Shown: positions 10,474 through 18,950, numbered from the stretch's first letter. The stretch is DNA of 64,000 nucleotides from JAENWD01 sp963837165 (GCA_963837165.1 CAWIMD010000006.1:211431-275430), one strand, 5' to 3'. Translations and numbers: made by a program. Notes: generated by a model from the letters alone, not told the origin.

Positions 10474-11035
10474 TCAGCCGGCCGCCAGCTCGCGGCGCAG
10501 CCAGGCCTTGCTCTTCATCCAGTCGCGCTGCACGGTCCGCAGCGACAACTCGAGCACCTCGGCGGTCTCCGTCTCGCTGAAGCCGGCGAAGTAGCGGCAC
10601 TCGAAGACGCTGGGTCAGCCGCTCGTTGAGCGCGCTCAGCCGGTCGAGCGCCTGGTCGATGGCCAGGAGCACCTCGGCCTGGGCCTCCACCGGAATGGCC
10701 ACGCGCTCCAGCGAAACGGCCGGCCGGCCACCGCCTCGCTTGTCGGCGTTGCGCTGGCGGGCGTGGTCGATGATCAACTGGCGCATGGCGCGAGCCGCGA
10801 CGGCGAAGAAATGGTGGCGGTCGTTGATCTCGAGCCGGGCGCCCTGCACCAGATCGATGTACGCCTCGTGGACCACCGCCGTTGTGTCCAGCGTCACGCC
10901 GGGTTGCCCCCGTGCGAGCTGCCGGTGGGCGATGCGCCGCAGGTCGTCGTAGGCCAGCGCGACCAGCTTCTCGAAGGCCGAGCGGTCGCCGCCGCGATAG
11001 GCCTCGAGCAGCTCCGTGATGTCATGGGCCGGCAT
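10474..11035 (-). CDS. ECF RNA polymerase sigma factor (TIGR02999-like), frame broken once
   Basis: The ATG at 11035 starts MPAHDITELLEAYRGGD, typical of the acidobacterial/planctomycete ECF subfamily. Region 2 follows (AFEKLVALAYDDLRRIAHRQL; AYIDLV; RHHFFAVAARAMRQLIIDHAR). The frame shifts near 10612 (coding GACCCAGCGTC). The next frame supplies region 4, VFECRYFAGFSETETAEVL and SLRTVQRDW, the helix-turn-helix that reads the -35 element, and stops at 10474 after about 187 residues, the usual family length. No GTAC is present at this break. The start overlaps the 3' end of the kinase gene by 14 bp, which implies coupled translation. In related bacteria these sigma factors sit next to Ser/Thr kinases; here the sigma gene is downstream of the kinase. 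Targets unknown. Confidence 0.85.
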
Positions 11036-13802
11036 CGGCCACCAGGAGATGTCCGGGCTCCGCATGTCCCGCCAGCCCGGCGAGAAGTCCATCGGCCCGC
11101 GCCCTGCGGCGGTCGCCCGGGGGAAGGGTTTCGGCCAGGTGCGCGGCCGCAGTCCGCAGGAGGGGTTCGCCTTCGGCCTGGCGGCCCTGGCGGAGGATCG
11201 CCTGGCCCAATTCGAGCTCGGCTTCGGCGATCTGCCAAGGCACCGCCCCGATCGACCGGCGCCGCTCCAGAGCCTCGCGAAGGAGCGGCTCGGCCTCGGC
11301 CGGCCGGCCGGCATCGCTCAGCAGGGCGCCGAAACTGATCAAGGTTTCCGGCAGGTAGTAGGGTTTGGCGCTCGGGTCCCGCTGGTCGGCCAGAGCGACA
11401 CGAAAAGTGGTCTCTGCGGCCCCTGTCCGGCCGGTCAGATAGAGGGTGGTTGCCAGCAGGCTGCGCACGCGAGCGGTGGCCTGGTGGTGCGGCCCGAGCA
11501 GGGTCTCGAACCGGCGCAGCGATTCCCGATACAGGGACAGCGCGTCGGACAGCCGGCCCAGTTCGCGATCGAGCGTCGCCAGGTTGACCTCCGAAGCGAT
11601 CCGATTGAACGCGGTGGGCGCGAAGTGCTCCCGATTGATTGCGACGGCGCGCTCCACATGACGCCGCGCCGCCTGGACGTCGCCCAGATCCATCAGCACC
11701 TTGCCAAGGTTGGTGTGGGCATCCGCCGTCCCCGCCGCGTCCGGCCCCAGGCGCGCCTCCTGGATCTCGAGGGCCCGGCGATACTGCTCGGCGGCTTCCC
11801 GGAGTCGACCCGCCTGGTGGAACCGCACCCCCAGGTTCGTACGCATCGAGGCGGTGAACGGGCTCTCCTCGCCGACCGTATCCCGGGCGATGGACAGGGC
11901 CTCGCCGAGCAGGTCGAGGCCTTCGCCGTGGCGGCCCTGGCGATCGACCGCGCCTGACAAGGCATTGAGCGCCACGGCGACCCGAAAGTCCGGTCCCGCC
12001 GCAAGCCGCCGCCGGATCCGCAGGACTTCCCGGTAGTACGTCTCGGCGCCGGCGAAGTCACCCCTGTCTTCATGGAGCCCGCCGAGGGCGAGCAGCGCGT
12101 CGGACCCGTCGGCCGAGTCTCGCCCCTGGCCGCGCTCGACCAGCGTGAGAGCGCGATCGAGATATTCCTGGGCGTCATCGTAGCGCCCGAGATCGCGCAG
12201 GGCGCCGCCCAGGGCGAGGACGGAAGGCGCCAGGCCCGGATCGTCCGGGCCCAGCACGCGGCTCCGCTCGGTGAGCGCCTGTTGCAGGAGCCGGACGGCC
12301 GTCTCGTACCGTCCCTGCCCGCCGTAGGCCTTCGCCAGCGCGGAGAACAGATCGGCCCGGATGCCTGGGTCGGTGACCTGGTCGCGCACCCTTGCATAGC
12401 CGCGATCGAGCAGGCCGAGGAGGCTCATCTCTCGGTCGGCCCCCTCGTACGGGTTCGCGTCAGAGAAGATCGAGGTGAGCAGCTCGGCGACCGCCGTGGC
12501 TCGCGCGGCTTCGCCTTCCGCGCGTCGCGCCTGCCAGGCGATGCCACCAAGAGCACCCGCGGCTGCCAGGGCGACCAGCAGCGCCGCCACCGTCCCGACC
12601 CGGTGACGCCCCAGGAACTTTCCTGCCCGATAGCGCCAGGTCGGCGGCTGGGCCGCGACCGGCTGGCCCATCAGATGCCTCCCGATGTCTTCGGCGAGGG
12701 CGTCGACGGTCGGATAGCGGTGCGACGGATCCTTCGCGAGCGCCTTGAGCAGAATGCGGTCGAGGTCGCCCCGCAGCCGCCGGCCCCAGGCGGAGAGATC
12801 CTCGTCGCCCTCCTCGCCATCACGCCGGAGCGCCGCCGCGCTCGGACGGACCGGCTCCTGCTCGCTTACGACCTTCTCCGCTTCCGTCGCCGAGAGTCCG
12901 TCGAGCCGGTACGGGTGGTGCCCGGTGAGCAGCCGATAGAGCACGACGCCCAGGGAGTAGACGTCGCTCGACGTCGAGACCGCCCGATTGGCGAGCTGCT
13001 CCGGGGCCGCGTAGGCGAGCGTCCGCGGCTGGAACCGTGTGACCACCCGCTTGGTGGTGTCGGCCTCGTCGGCCAGGAGCTTCGCGATCCCGAAATCGAG
13101 CAGCTTGATCGCCCCCTCGCCGGTCACCAGGATGTTGGCCGGCTTCAAGTCCCGGTGGATGATCAGGTTCTGGTGCGCGTACTGCACCGCCGCGCAGACG
13201 CCCAGGAACAGCGAAAGCCGCTCGGTCATACCGAGCCGCCGAGTGCGGCAGTACGTGTCGATCGGCTCCCCCTCGACGCGCTCCATGACGAGGTAGGGGT
13301 ACCCCTCGTCGGTCACGCCACCGTCCAGCAGCCGGGCGATGTTGGGATGTTCCAGCTGGGCGAGCACCTGGCGCTCTCCGAGAAATCGACGTGCCGTTTC
13401 GGCTGTCTCGAGACCCCAGGGCAGCAGCTTGACGGCGACTTCCTTCTCGTACTGCTCGTCGGCGCGGCTCGCCAGATAGACGATGCCCATGCCGCCGCGA
13501 CCGAGGACGCGGTCCAGGCGATAGGCTCCGACCCGGCGGCCGAGCCTCGGCGGGACCGTCTCGTTCAGCTCGGATTGAATGGCGGTAGTGGCTCCGGGAA
13601 ACCCGATCGCCAGGGGACGGTCGAGCAGGTCGGGGGATGGCGGATCGACGGCGGCCAGCAGCGACGCCGCCTCGGCCGCGACGGCCGGGTCCGCGATCCG
13701 CGCAGCCGCGATGGCCGCCGCCCGCTCGGGCGCGGGCAACTCCAGGACGCGGTCGATCAACGCCTCAATTCGCGACCAGTCGCTGTTCGGTCTATCGTTC
13801 AT
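11022..13802 (-). CDS. Membrane Ser/Thr protein kinase with TPR sensor region
   Basis: A 926-residue protein; I use the ATG at 13802, six bases after the flotillin stop, rather than the in-frame GTG at 13808. Residues about 1-75 are a short helical leader. The kinase domain (about 80-350) has the glycine loop GRGGMGIVY, the lysine in VAVKLL, the catalytic HRDLKPANI, DFGIAK and the APE motif (AYAAPEQ). A single transmembrane helix follows (VGTVAALLVALAAAGALGGIAW), then a long extracytoplasmic series of tetratricopeptide repeats (e.g. ALAKAYGGQGRYETAVRLL, NLGKVLMDLGDVQAARRHVE). The architecture is that of Hanks-type receptor kinases with a TPR ligand- or partner-binding module. It lies between flotillin and ECF sigma, so it may link membrane state to transcription (inference). 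Confidence 0.93.
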   Translation of the reverse strand: MNDRPNSDWSRIEALIDRVLELPAPERAAAIAAARIADPAVAAEAASLLAAVDPPSPDLLDRPLAIGFPGATTAIQSELNETVPPRLGRRVGAYRLDRVLGRGGMGIVYLASRADEQYEKEVAVKLLPWGLETAETARRFLGERQVLAQLEHPNIARLLDGGVTDEGYPYLVMERVEGEPIDTYCRTRRLGMTERLSLFLGVCAAVQYAHQNLIIHRDLKPANILVTGEGAIKLLDFGIAKLLADEADTTKRVVTRFQPRTLAYAAPEQLANRAVSTSSDVYSLGVVLYRLLTGHHPYRLDGLSATEAEKVVSEQEPVRPSAAALRRDGEEGDEDLSAWGRRLRGDLDRILLKALAKDPSHRYPTVDALAEDIGRHLMGQPVAAQPPTWRYRAGKFLGRHRVGTVAALLVALAAAGALGGIAWQARRAEGEAARATAVAELLTSIFSDANPYEGADREMSLLGLLDRGYARVRDQVTDPGIRADLFSALAKAYGGQGRYETAVRLLQQALTERSRVLGPDDPGLAPSVLALGGALRDLGRYDDAQEYLDRALTLVERGQGRDSADGSDALLALGGLHEDRGDFAGAETYYREVLRIRRRLAAGPDFRVAVALNALSGAVDRQGRHGEGLDLLGEALSIARDTVGEESPFTASMRTNLGVRFHQAGRLREAAEQYRRALEIQEARLGPDAAGTADAHTNLGKVLMDLGDVQAARRHVERAVAINREHFAPTAFNRIASEVNLATLDRELGRLSDALSLYRESLRRFETLLGPHHQATARVRSLLATTLYLTGRTGAAETTFRVALADQRDPSAKPYYLPETLISFGALLSDAGRPAEAEPLLREALERRRSIGAVPWQIAEAELELGQAILRQGRQAEGEPLLRTAAAHLAETLPPGDRRRARADGLLAGLAGHAEPGHLLVADAGP

Positions 13803-13808
13803 GCGCAC

Positions 13809-15338
13809 CTAGGCGTCCGGCGCCGCCGTCGTGCTCTCGGCCTCCATGGCGGCCGCGTCGGTCTTCGCCTTCATCAGGCGGGCGATGTCCACGCCGAACT
13901 GGTCCTTCAGCATCGACAGCATGGCCGTCATGCCCCCGCCGACGGTGCCCATCACCTTGCCGATGCCGCCCGACCCGCCGGGCGCGCCGTTGCCCATCTC
14001 GATGATGTTGATCTTGTCGATGCCGGCCAGCTGCGTGGCGAAGGCCTGCGCGAGTTCGGGCATCTTCTCGACGACCATGTTGATGACGGCCGCGTCGTTG
14101 AAGTTCTTCCAGGCCTCTGCCTTCTTCTGCAGACCGTCGGCCTCGGCCAGCAGCTTCAGCTTGATGACCTCGGCTTCGGCCTCGCCGACGGCAAGGACCT
14201 TGGCAGCCTGGGCGCGGCCGACCTTCTCGATCTTCGCCGCCTCGCCGGCTCCTTCGAATTCCAGCTCCTTCTGGGTCGCCTCGGCCCGGATGATCTTGCT
14301 CTGCTTCTCGCCCTCGGCGCGCAGGATGGCCGCCTGCCGCTCGGCCTCGGCGGGCTTGACGACGGTGGCCTGGAGCTCCTTCTCCTTGCGGGCCGCCTCC
14401 TGTTCCTGCACCAGCACTTCCTGCTGCTTGCGCACCTGGTCGATCCGCGTCTCCTGCTCGGTGACCCGCTGCCGCGCGATGGCGGTCGCCAGCGGACCGG
14501 CCTGTTCGGCCTCCTTCTGCTTGGCCTGGACCGCGGCGTCGAACTCGGCCTGCCTCGATTCCTTGTCCCGCAGCGACTGTGCGATGGCCACATCGGCCTC
14601 GTAGCGCTTCGTCTTGCCCTCCTGGTCGGCCATGGCCGACTTGATCATCGCGTCGCGCTGCGCCTGCGCTTCGCCGATCACGGCGTCGCGCTTGACCTCG
14701 GCCGTCCGCTTCTTGCCGAGCGCGTCCAGGTACCCCATCTCGTCGCTGATCTGCTGGATCGTCAGGATGTCGATGTTGACGCCCATCTTCCGGAGGTCCA
14801 CCGCCGCCTCGTCGGTCATCTTCTGCGCGAAGGCCTGGCGGTCGGCGTTGATCTCCTCGACGGTCAGCGTGCCCAGGATCGCGCGCAGGTGGCCCTCGAG
14901 CGTCTGGAAGATCACCTCCTTGACCTTGTCCTGGGTCATGCCCAGGAAGCGTTCGGCCGCTCCGCGGAGTGACGTGTCGTCGCCCGCGATCTTGACGTTG
15001 GCCACGGCCTCCACCGTCACGGGCACGCCCTCCTTGGTGTAGGCGCGCGTGATCTTGAGCGGGATGGAGATGATGTTGAGCGAGAGGTACTGCACCGCTT
15101 CGAGGACGGGTACGCGAAGCGCGGCACCGCCGCGGACGACGCGGAAGCCGACGGTCGCCTTGTTGCCGTGCTCGTCCACGAGCACGTGCTTGCGGCCGTA
15201 GAAGATCGCGACCACCGAGGGCGGCACCTTGATGTAGTTGCGCGCGAACAGCGACATCGCCGCGAGCATCCCGAGCACCGCGAGGAGGACGACCAGCGCG
15301 AGGGTGATTGCGGACAGTTCGTATCCCAGCAGGCTCAT
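13809..15338 (-). CDS. Flotillin-like SPFH/band 7 membrane scaffold protein
   Basis: A 509-residue flotillin. It starts with a membrane segment (about residues 8-30, ITLALVVLLAVLGMLAAMSLF), then the SPFH domain (YIKVPPSVVAIFYGRKH ... ERFLGMTQDKVKEVIFQTLEGHLRAILG ... MGVNIDILTIQQISDEMGYLDALGKKRTAEVKR). A long Ala/Glu-rich coiled coil with repeated EA-type motifs follows (about 220-420), and a Gly-rich C-terminal tail typical of YuaG/FloT-YqiK proteins. The family forms oligomers that organise bacterial membrane microdomains and affect fluidity and signalling-protein assembly. It overlaps the NfeD stop by four bases (ATGA) and ends six bases before the kinase ATG, so NfeD-flotillin-kinase are clearly co-transcribed. 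Confidence 0.95.
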   Translation of the reverse strand: MSLLGYELSAITLALVVLLAVLGMLAAMSLFARNYIKVPPSVVAIFYGRKHVLVDEHGNKATVGFRVVRGGAALRVPVLEAVQYLSLNIISIPLKITRAYTKEGVPVTVEAVANVKIAGDDTSLRGAAERFLGMTQDKVKEVIFQTLEGHLRAILGTLTVEEINADRQAFAQKMTDEAAVDLRKMGVNIDILTIQQISDEMGYLDALGKKRTAEVKRDAVIGEAQAQRDAMIKSAMADQEGKTKRYEADVAIAQSLRDKESRQAEFDAAVQAKQKEAEQAGPLATAIARQRVTEQETRIDQVRKQQEVLVQEQEAARKEKELQATVVKPAEAERQAAILRAEGEKQSKIIRAEATQKELEFEGAGEAAKIEKVGRAQAAKVLAVGEAEAEVIKLKLLAEADGLQKKAEAWKNFNDAAVINMVVEKMPELAQAFATQLAGIDKINIIEMGNGAPGGSGGIGKVMGTVGGGMTAMLSMLKDQFGVDIARLMKAKTDAAAMEAESTTAAPDA

Positions 15339-15889
15339 GACACGTCTCCGCGGGTGACGGCCGCACTCGAGACCGTCACGGAATCGCCGCCGAGGGCGGT
15401 GATCACCACCGCCGACCCGCGCGGCAGGGCCCGGCCGTCGGCGGACCGGGCGATGTGCTCGCTGCGCTCTCCACCATAGGTCAGAGTGACCTGCCCGAGG
15501 CCGCGCTCGGGGATCGCCACGGTGACCTCCGCGTGCATGCCCACCAGCCGCGCCATGCGGAGATCGCTCGACGCCTGCTGCGAGTAGAGAACGCGCGCGA
15601 ACTGGTAGACGAGGGTCGCCATCACCGCGCCGGCGACCGTGCCGACGGCCGCGGCGGCCGGGTGCGACAGGCCGTAGTACCGGGCGATCACACCGCCGAC
15701 GCCGAAGGCGGTGAGGAACGACGACATGATGCGGACGCTGAAGATGCTGGGCCCGCCGGCTTCGCCGCCGTGCTCCAGGCCGCCGTCGTGGTCGCCAATC
15801 TCGTGATCCCCGCCCAGGACGTCGCCCGCGACGAGCATCGTCACGAGGACGAGAAAGCCGAAGGCCGCGATGGCCGCGTAGATGAGCAT
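15335..15889 (-). CDS. NfeD-like membrane protein, flotillin partner
   Basis: A 184-residue membrane protein with an N-terminal transmembrane helix (IYAAIAAFGFLVLVTMLVAG), a His/Asp/Gly-rich loop (GGDHEIGDHDGGLEHGG), two or three further hydrophobic segments and a small C-terminal beta-barrel (GMHAEVTVAIPERGLGQVTL ... SAVVITALGGDSVTV), the OB-fold expected in NfeD/YuaF/YqiJ proteins. These genes are almost always paired with flotillin genes, as here, where the stop and the flotillin start share ATGA. The acidic/His loop resembles a possible metal-binding site, but that is only suggestive. It is probably the first gene of the flotillin-kinase-sigma transcript. Confidence 0.9.
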   Translation of the reverse strand: MLIYAAIAAFGFLVLVTMLVAGDVLGGDHEIGDHDGGLEHGGEAGGPSIFSVRIMSSFLTAFGVGGVIARYYGLSHPAAAAVGTVAGAVMATLVYQFARVLYSQQASSDLRMARLVGMHAEVTVAIPERGLGQVTLTYGGERSEHIARSADGRALPRGSAVVITALGGDSVTVSSAAVTRGDVS

Positions 15890-15898
15890 CGCGAAGTG

Positions 15899-15927
15899 AC
15901 GCTACATCCGGCTCAGCCGCCTGTCAA
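15899..15927 (-). promoter_or_regulatory. Possible sigma-70-type promoter for the NfeD-flotillin operon
   Basis: On the minus strand a perfect TTGACA (15922-15927) is followed after 17 bases by TAGCGT (15899-15904, three of six matches to TATAAT). The start codon begins about ten bases further, which would give a nearly leaderless message. The -35 box is strong and the -10 weak, so confidence is low. Confidence 0.35.
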
Positions 15928-15948
15928 TGGACCGCGGGCAGAGCGAGA

Positions 15949-16734
15949 TCAGATCCAGCCCTGCACGCGATAGAAGAGCAGCGCGGCGTGCTCGTGCAGG
16001 GCGCCGGCGCTGCCGCGAAGCGCGCCGAAGTTGAGGTGCCAGAGCGGCGGGTCGCCCCAGTGCAGCGCGGAGGGGGAGGGCACCGGATCGAAGCCCTGCA
16101 CCCGGAACGCGCCGGCGGCGCGGCGCATGTGCTCCGGCACGGTCACGAGGACGAACCGCGTCACGCCGCGCTGCCGCAGGAGCGCTCCGACGTTGAGCGC
16201 CTGCTCGCGCGTTGTCCGTGACCGGGAGTCCTGCAGGACCCGGTCCGGGGGGACTCCGCCCCGCTCGAGCGCCTCGGCCAGCGCCCGGCTTTCGGGCGGC
16301 CCGTCTCCGCTGCCGATCGCCCGGCCCCCCGACGCGACCACCAGCGGATCCCCGAGGGCGTGGTACAGCCGGGCCCCCTCGACGGCGTTGGCGCCGCTCA
16401 GGACGTTGACCCTCCACCGCGTGTCCCCGTGGATCGTGACGAAGCCTGCGCCGTTGCTGAGGACCACCACCGTGGCCACACCGGGGGCGGCGGCTGGCCC
16501 GTCGATGAGGGGAGCATCCACCGCCAGGCTGCGGTTCAGCAGATCCGAGGTGAGCTGCAGGCTGAGGAGGGCGTAGACCGCGAAGAGGAGGAACAGCCAC
16601 CTGGCGCCCCAGCGTCGGCTGCGGCCCGGCCAGACGAGCAGCAACAGCCCGCCGGCCGCGCCCATCAGGAGGAGCGGCAGCGAGCCCGGCATGAACACGC
16701 GGGCGATCAGACGCAGGAAATCGAGCAGGGTCAC
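15949..16734 (-). CDS. YdcF/DUF218-like membrane protein, copy 1
   Basis: A 261-residue protein if the GTG at 16734 is used; an ATG at 16692 would shorten it by 14 residues. I favour the GTG because the extra residues (LLDFLRLIARVFMPGSL) form the amphipathic helix seen before the first membrane helix in this family, and the paralogue at 19048-19792 has a similar segment. Two transmembrane helices (LPLLLMGAAGGLLLLVW; WLFLLFAVYALLSLQ) precede a DUF218 domain with VVVLSNGAG, VVASGGRA, ESRALAEAL, TREQALNVGALL and VTVPEHMRRAAGAF. E. coli relatives such as ElyC and SanA are linked to envelope integrity, while YdcF has been reported to bind S-adenosylmethionine; the biochemical role is unsettled. 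It is divergent from the cytochrome operon. Confidence 0.82.
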   Translation of the reverse strand: MTLLDFLRLIARVFMPGSLPLLLMGAAGGLLLLVWPGRSRRWGARWLFLLFAVYALLSLQLTSDLLNRSLAVDAPLIDGPAAAPGVATVVVLSNGAGFVTIHGDTRWRVNVLSGANAVEGARLYHALGDPLVVASGGRAIGSGDGPPESRALAEALERGGVPPDRVLQDSRSRTTREQALNVGALLRQRGVTRFVLVTVPEHMRRAAGAFRVQGFDPVPSPSALHWGDPPLWHLNFGALRGSAGALHEHAALLFYRVQGWI

Positions 16735-16866
16735 GGCGGGCCGCGCGGGTGGCACCGGCGGCACAGGAATGATATCCTCTGCGCCGCGGCTTTCCTGGTG
16801 ACATCCGGATGGGAGTTGGCTGACCGTGGACTGCGGCCCGTGCAGACCCGCACTGGCGGCGCGTCG

Positions 16867-17940
16867 GTGAGGGCATCGCTTTACGTCCTGCTCGCAGGCC
16901 TCGTCGCCCTCTTCGTCATTCCCATCGCGGCAGACGGCCCCGACAGCGCCTGGGCGCCCCCGCCGACCCTGCGGGATACCGGCCTGTATGCGGACTGGGC
17001 GACCAAGACCGTCGCGCCAGACAACCTGCCGTACAGCCCCCAGTATCCCCTCTGGTCCGATGGTGCGACGAAGGCGCGGTGGATGCACCTGCCGGCAGGC
17101 GCCTTTATCGACGGCTCGAACCCCGACGTGTGGACGTTCCCGGTCGGAACCCGGCTCTGGAAGGAGTTCAGCTTCGGGCGCCGCGTCGAGACGCGGCTGA
17201 TCGAGCACGGGCGCGACGGGTGGCACTTCGCCGCGTATCGCTGGAACGAGGATGAGACCGAGGCCCCGCTGGTGGGTGAGCGCGGCGTGCTGCGCGCGGC
17301 GCTGATCCGCGACGGGATCTACCACAGCATTCCCTCGCGCACCGACTGTCTCGTCTGCCACCAGGCCGGCCCCGTCAGAGTGCTGGGCGTCACGGCCCTG
17401 CAACTGTCGCCGGAGCGGGACCCCGACGCTCCGCACGCCGAGCCGCTCCCGCCCGGCGCCGTCACGCTCGACACGCTCGTGGAGCGGGGGCTCGTGCGGG
17501 GCCTGCCCCGCTACGTGACCAGCACGCCGCCGAGGATTGCCTCCACCACGCCGACGGCCCGCGCTGCCCTCGGGTACCTGAACGCCAACTGCGGCGGGTG
17601 CCATACCGGGCTCGGCGAGCTGTCGTCGCTGTCATTTGCGCTGAACTACACGATGCAGCGCGCTCCCAGCGAGGCCCCGCCCGCGCTGCTCACTGCGGTG
17701 GGCAAGCCGAGCCGCTTCAGGGTGCCGGGAGTGCCCGAGGCCGTCGAGCGGGTGTGCGCCGGGCATCCCGACCTGAGCGTCGTCGTGCGGCGCATGGCGT
17801 CGCGCAATCCGCTCGTGCAGATGCCGCCGCTCGGCACACGCCTCGTGGACGAGGAGGCCGTTCGACTGATCGGACGGTGGATTGCCGAGGATCTGAGCCC
17901 GACGGGCGTCTTGGCAGCGGAGCAGGCCAGTCAGCCATAG
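16867..17940 (+). CDS. Exported di-heme c-type cytochrome-like protein (SO_2930-like)
   Basis: A 357-residue exported protein. The GTG at 16867 is chosen because it opens a signal peptide (VRASLYVLLAGLVALFVIPIA). After it come PYSPQYPLWSDGATKARWMHLPAG and WTFPVGTRLWKEF, features of the di-heme family typified by Shewanella SO_2930. There are two heme-binding CxxCH motifs, CLVCH at about residues 161-165 and CGGCH at about 242-246, and Met residues near the C-terminus (QMPPLG) that could be axial ligands. It is followed 11 bases later by a second c-type cytochrome gene with which it surely forms an operon. The likely role is periplasmic electron transfer; the partner dehydrogenase or oxidase is not in the window. 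Confidence 0.85.
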   Translation: MRASLYVLLAGLVALFVIPIAADGPDSAWAPPPTLRDTGLYADWATKTVAPDNLPYSPQYPLWSDGATKARWMHLPAGAFIDGSNPDVWTFPVGTRLWKEFSFGRRVETRLIEHGRDGWHFAAYRWNEDETEAPLVGERGVLRAALIRDGIYHSIPSRTDCLVCHQAGPVRVLGVTALQLSPERDPDAPHAEPLPPGAVTLDTLVERGLVRGLPRYVTSTPPRIASTTPTARAALGYLNANCGGCHTGLGELSSLSFALNYTMQRAPSEAPPALLTAVGKPSRFRVPGVPEAVERVCAGHPDLSVVVRRMASRNPLVQMPPLGTRLVDEEAVRLIGRWIAEDLSPTGVLAAEQASQP

Positions 17941-17951
17941 GAGACCAGCAG

Positions 17952-18539
17952 ATGAGTGGACAGTGGGGGAAGGCCGTGACAATCGCGGCGGCGATCGGGT
18001 TGACGGTATGGGCTCTTGGATCGCGCGATCTGGCAGCGCAGGGCGGCGCACAGGCTGGCAAGGTGTCAGCCGCCCGCGGCAAGTACCTCGTGGAAGCCAT
18101 CGGCGGCTGCAACGACTGCCACACGCCCTACAAGATGGGCGACAACGGCCCCGAGCCCGACATGAGCCGGATGCTCTCGGGCCATCCCGCCGATGCGCCG
18201 GCCGTGACGCCGGTGCCGGCGCTGACCGGTCCCTGGATGGCGAGCGTCAGCCAGACCTTCACCGCCTGGTCCGGCCCCTGGGGCATCAGCTACACGAAGA
18301 ACCTCACGCCCGACAACGACACGGGGCTGGGGACGTGGACCGAACAGCAGTTCATCGACACGCTGCGCAACGGCCGTGAACGCGGGCGCGGGCGCCAGCT
18401 GCTGCCGCCCATGCCGTGGCAGGACTTCCGCCTGATGACCGACGACGACCTGAAGTCGATCTTCGCCTACCTGCGATCGATCCCAGCCATCAAGAACAAG
18501 GTGCCCGAGCCGGTGATTGCAGCGCCGCCCGGGCAGTAG
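17952..18539 (+). CDS. Exported mono-heme c-type cytochrome
   Basis: A 195-residue exported protein with a signal peptide or anchor (MSGQWGKAVTIAAAIGLTVWALGSRDLAAQ) and one CxxCH heme site, CNDCH at residues 53-57, followed by TPYKMG. A distal Met in LLPPMPWQDF and the C-terminal helix DDDLKSIFAYLRSIPAI are typical of class I cytochrome c folds. The start is supported by an AGGAG sequence that overlaps the stop codon of the upstream di-heme gene, indicating translational coupling. It probably accepts electrons from, or passes them to, the upstream di-heme protein. Confidence 0.88.
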   Translation: MSGQWGKAVTIAAAIGLTVWALGSRDLAAQGGAQAGKVSAARGKYLVEAIGGCNDCHTPYKMGDNGPEPDMSRMLSGHPADAPAVTPVPALTGPWMASVSQTFTAWSGPWGISYTKNLTPDNDTGLGTWTEQQFIDTLRNGRERGRGRQLLPPMPWQDFRLMTDDDLKSIFAYLRSIPAIKNKVPEPVIAAPPGQ

Positions 18540-18568
18540 CGCCGCCTGCTGTGGCCCTATCGCGAGGC

Positions 18569-18588
18569 GGCTGGCGCTTTCGCCAGCC
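18569..18588. terminator. Perfect 8-bp hairpin after the cytochrome operon
   Basis: GGCTGGCG-CTTT-CGCCAGCC forms a perfect stem-loop 30 bases after the cytochrome stop codon. No T-run follows, so intrinsic termination is uncertain. It lies at the junction where the vapC remnant loses homology. Confidence 0.4.
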
Positions 18589-18698
18589 AGCTCACACGAT
18601 GCGAGTCCGTCCGCGCCATAGGCCAATTCGCGGGTTCGATCCGCGCCTGGTTCACTGAGGTAGCACTTGGCGACGTACGCTGCGTCGAAGTAGATCAT
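18585..18698 (-). pseudogene. Truncated vapC-like PIN-domain toxin
   Basis: The frame starts at 18698 with MIYFDAAYVAKCYL and continues to about SCELA (about 38 residues), matching the first beta strand of a PIN-domain ribonuclease with its first catalytic Asp (D5). Downstream the frame stays open but enters the antisense of the cytochrome gene and no longer resembles a PIN domain. The remaining acidic residues of the active site are absent, so the toxin cannot be functional. Its ATG overlaps the antitoxin stop (ATGA), the normal vapBC arrangement. Confidence 0.6.
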
Positions 18699-18931
18699 CG
18701 ATCCTCGCGCGAATCGGACTGGTACACGGCGGAATCCACCGGAACCCTTGACCGTTTACGGATCGCTGCCTCGCGGTTGGGCAGGGGCCGTCCGGTCCCA
18801 GACGCGTCAAATGGTTGAAGCGCAGCAACGCGGCAACCGCGATCGGTGACCACGATCGGACCATGGCTGGCAGCGCGGCGAACCCACTGGCCGGTCCTCA
18901 AGTGCAGTTCACGGATGGAGATCGTCTTCAT
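18695..18931 (-). CDS. VapB/Phd-YefM-like antitoxin
   Basis: A 78-residue protein starting at the ATG at 18931 (an in-frame GTG lies two codons earlier). The N-terminus KTISIRELHLRTGQWVRRA and IVVTDRGCRVAALQPF match the Phd/YefM DNA-binding fold: an N-terminal strand, a helix with the R-E-L motif, and the V-T-x-R-G strand pair. The C-terminal 35 residues are polar and presumably disordered until bound to toxin. The next gene is a truncated PIN toxin, so this antitoxin is orphaned in cis. It would normally repress its own promoter. Confidence 0.75.
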   Translation of the reverse strand: MKTISIRELHLRTGQWVRRAASHGPIVVTDRGCRVAALQPFDASGTGRPLPNREAAIRKRSRVPVDSAVYQSDSREDR

Positions 18932-18950
18932 GTGCACATTTGTGACACAT
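18930..18950 (-). promoter_or_regulatory. Candidate VapB operator (paired TGTG/CACA half-sites)
   Basis: Immediately at the vapB start lies ATGTGCACAT, a perfect 10-bp palindrome, next to a TGTGACACA element, forming a short array of TGTG/CACA half-sites. Antitoxins of this type autoregulate through such palindromes. This rests on symmetry and position only. Confidence 0.35.

Noticed and set aside
12072..14972. 966-codon open frame on the plus strand
   Set aside because: It is antisense to the kinase and flotillin, rich in Arg/Leu/Gly with no domain, and explained by high third-position GC of the real genes.
18629..18645. tRNA T-arm-like sequence CGCGGGTTCGATCCGCG
   Set aside because: The GTTCGAT loop and perfect stem look tempting, but the canonical G53-C61 register does not pair, no acceptor or anticodon arm is present at the right distance, and the bases encode the vapC remnant on the other strand.
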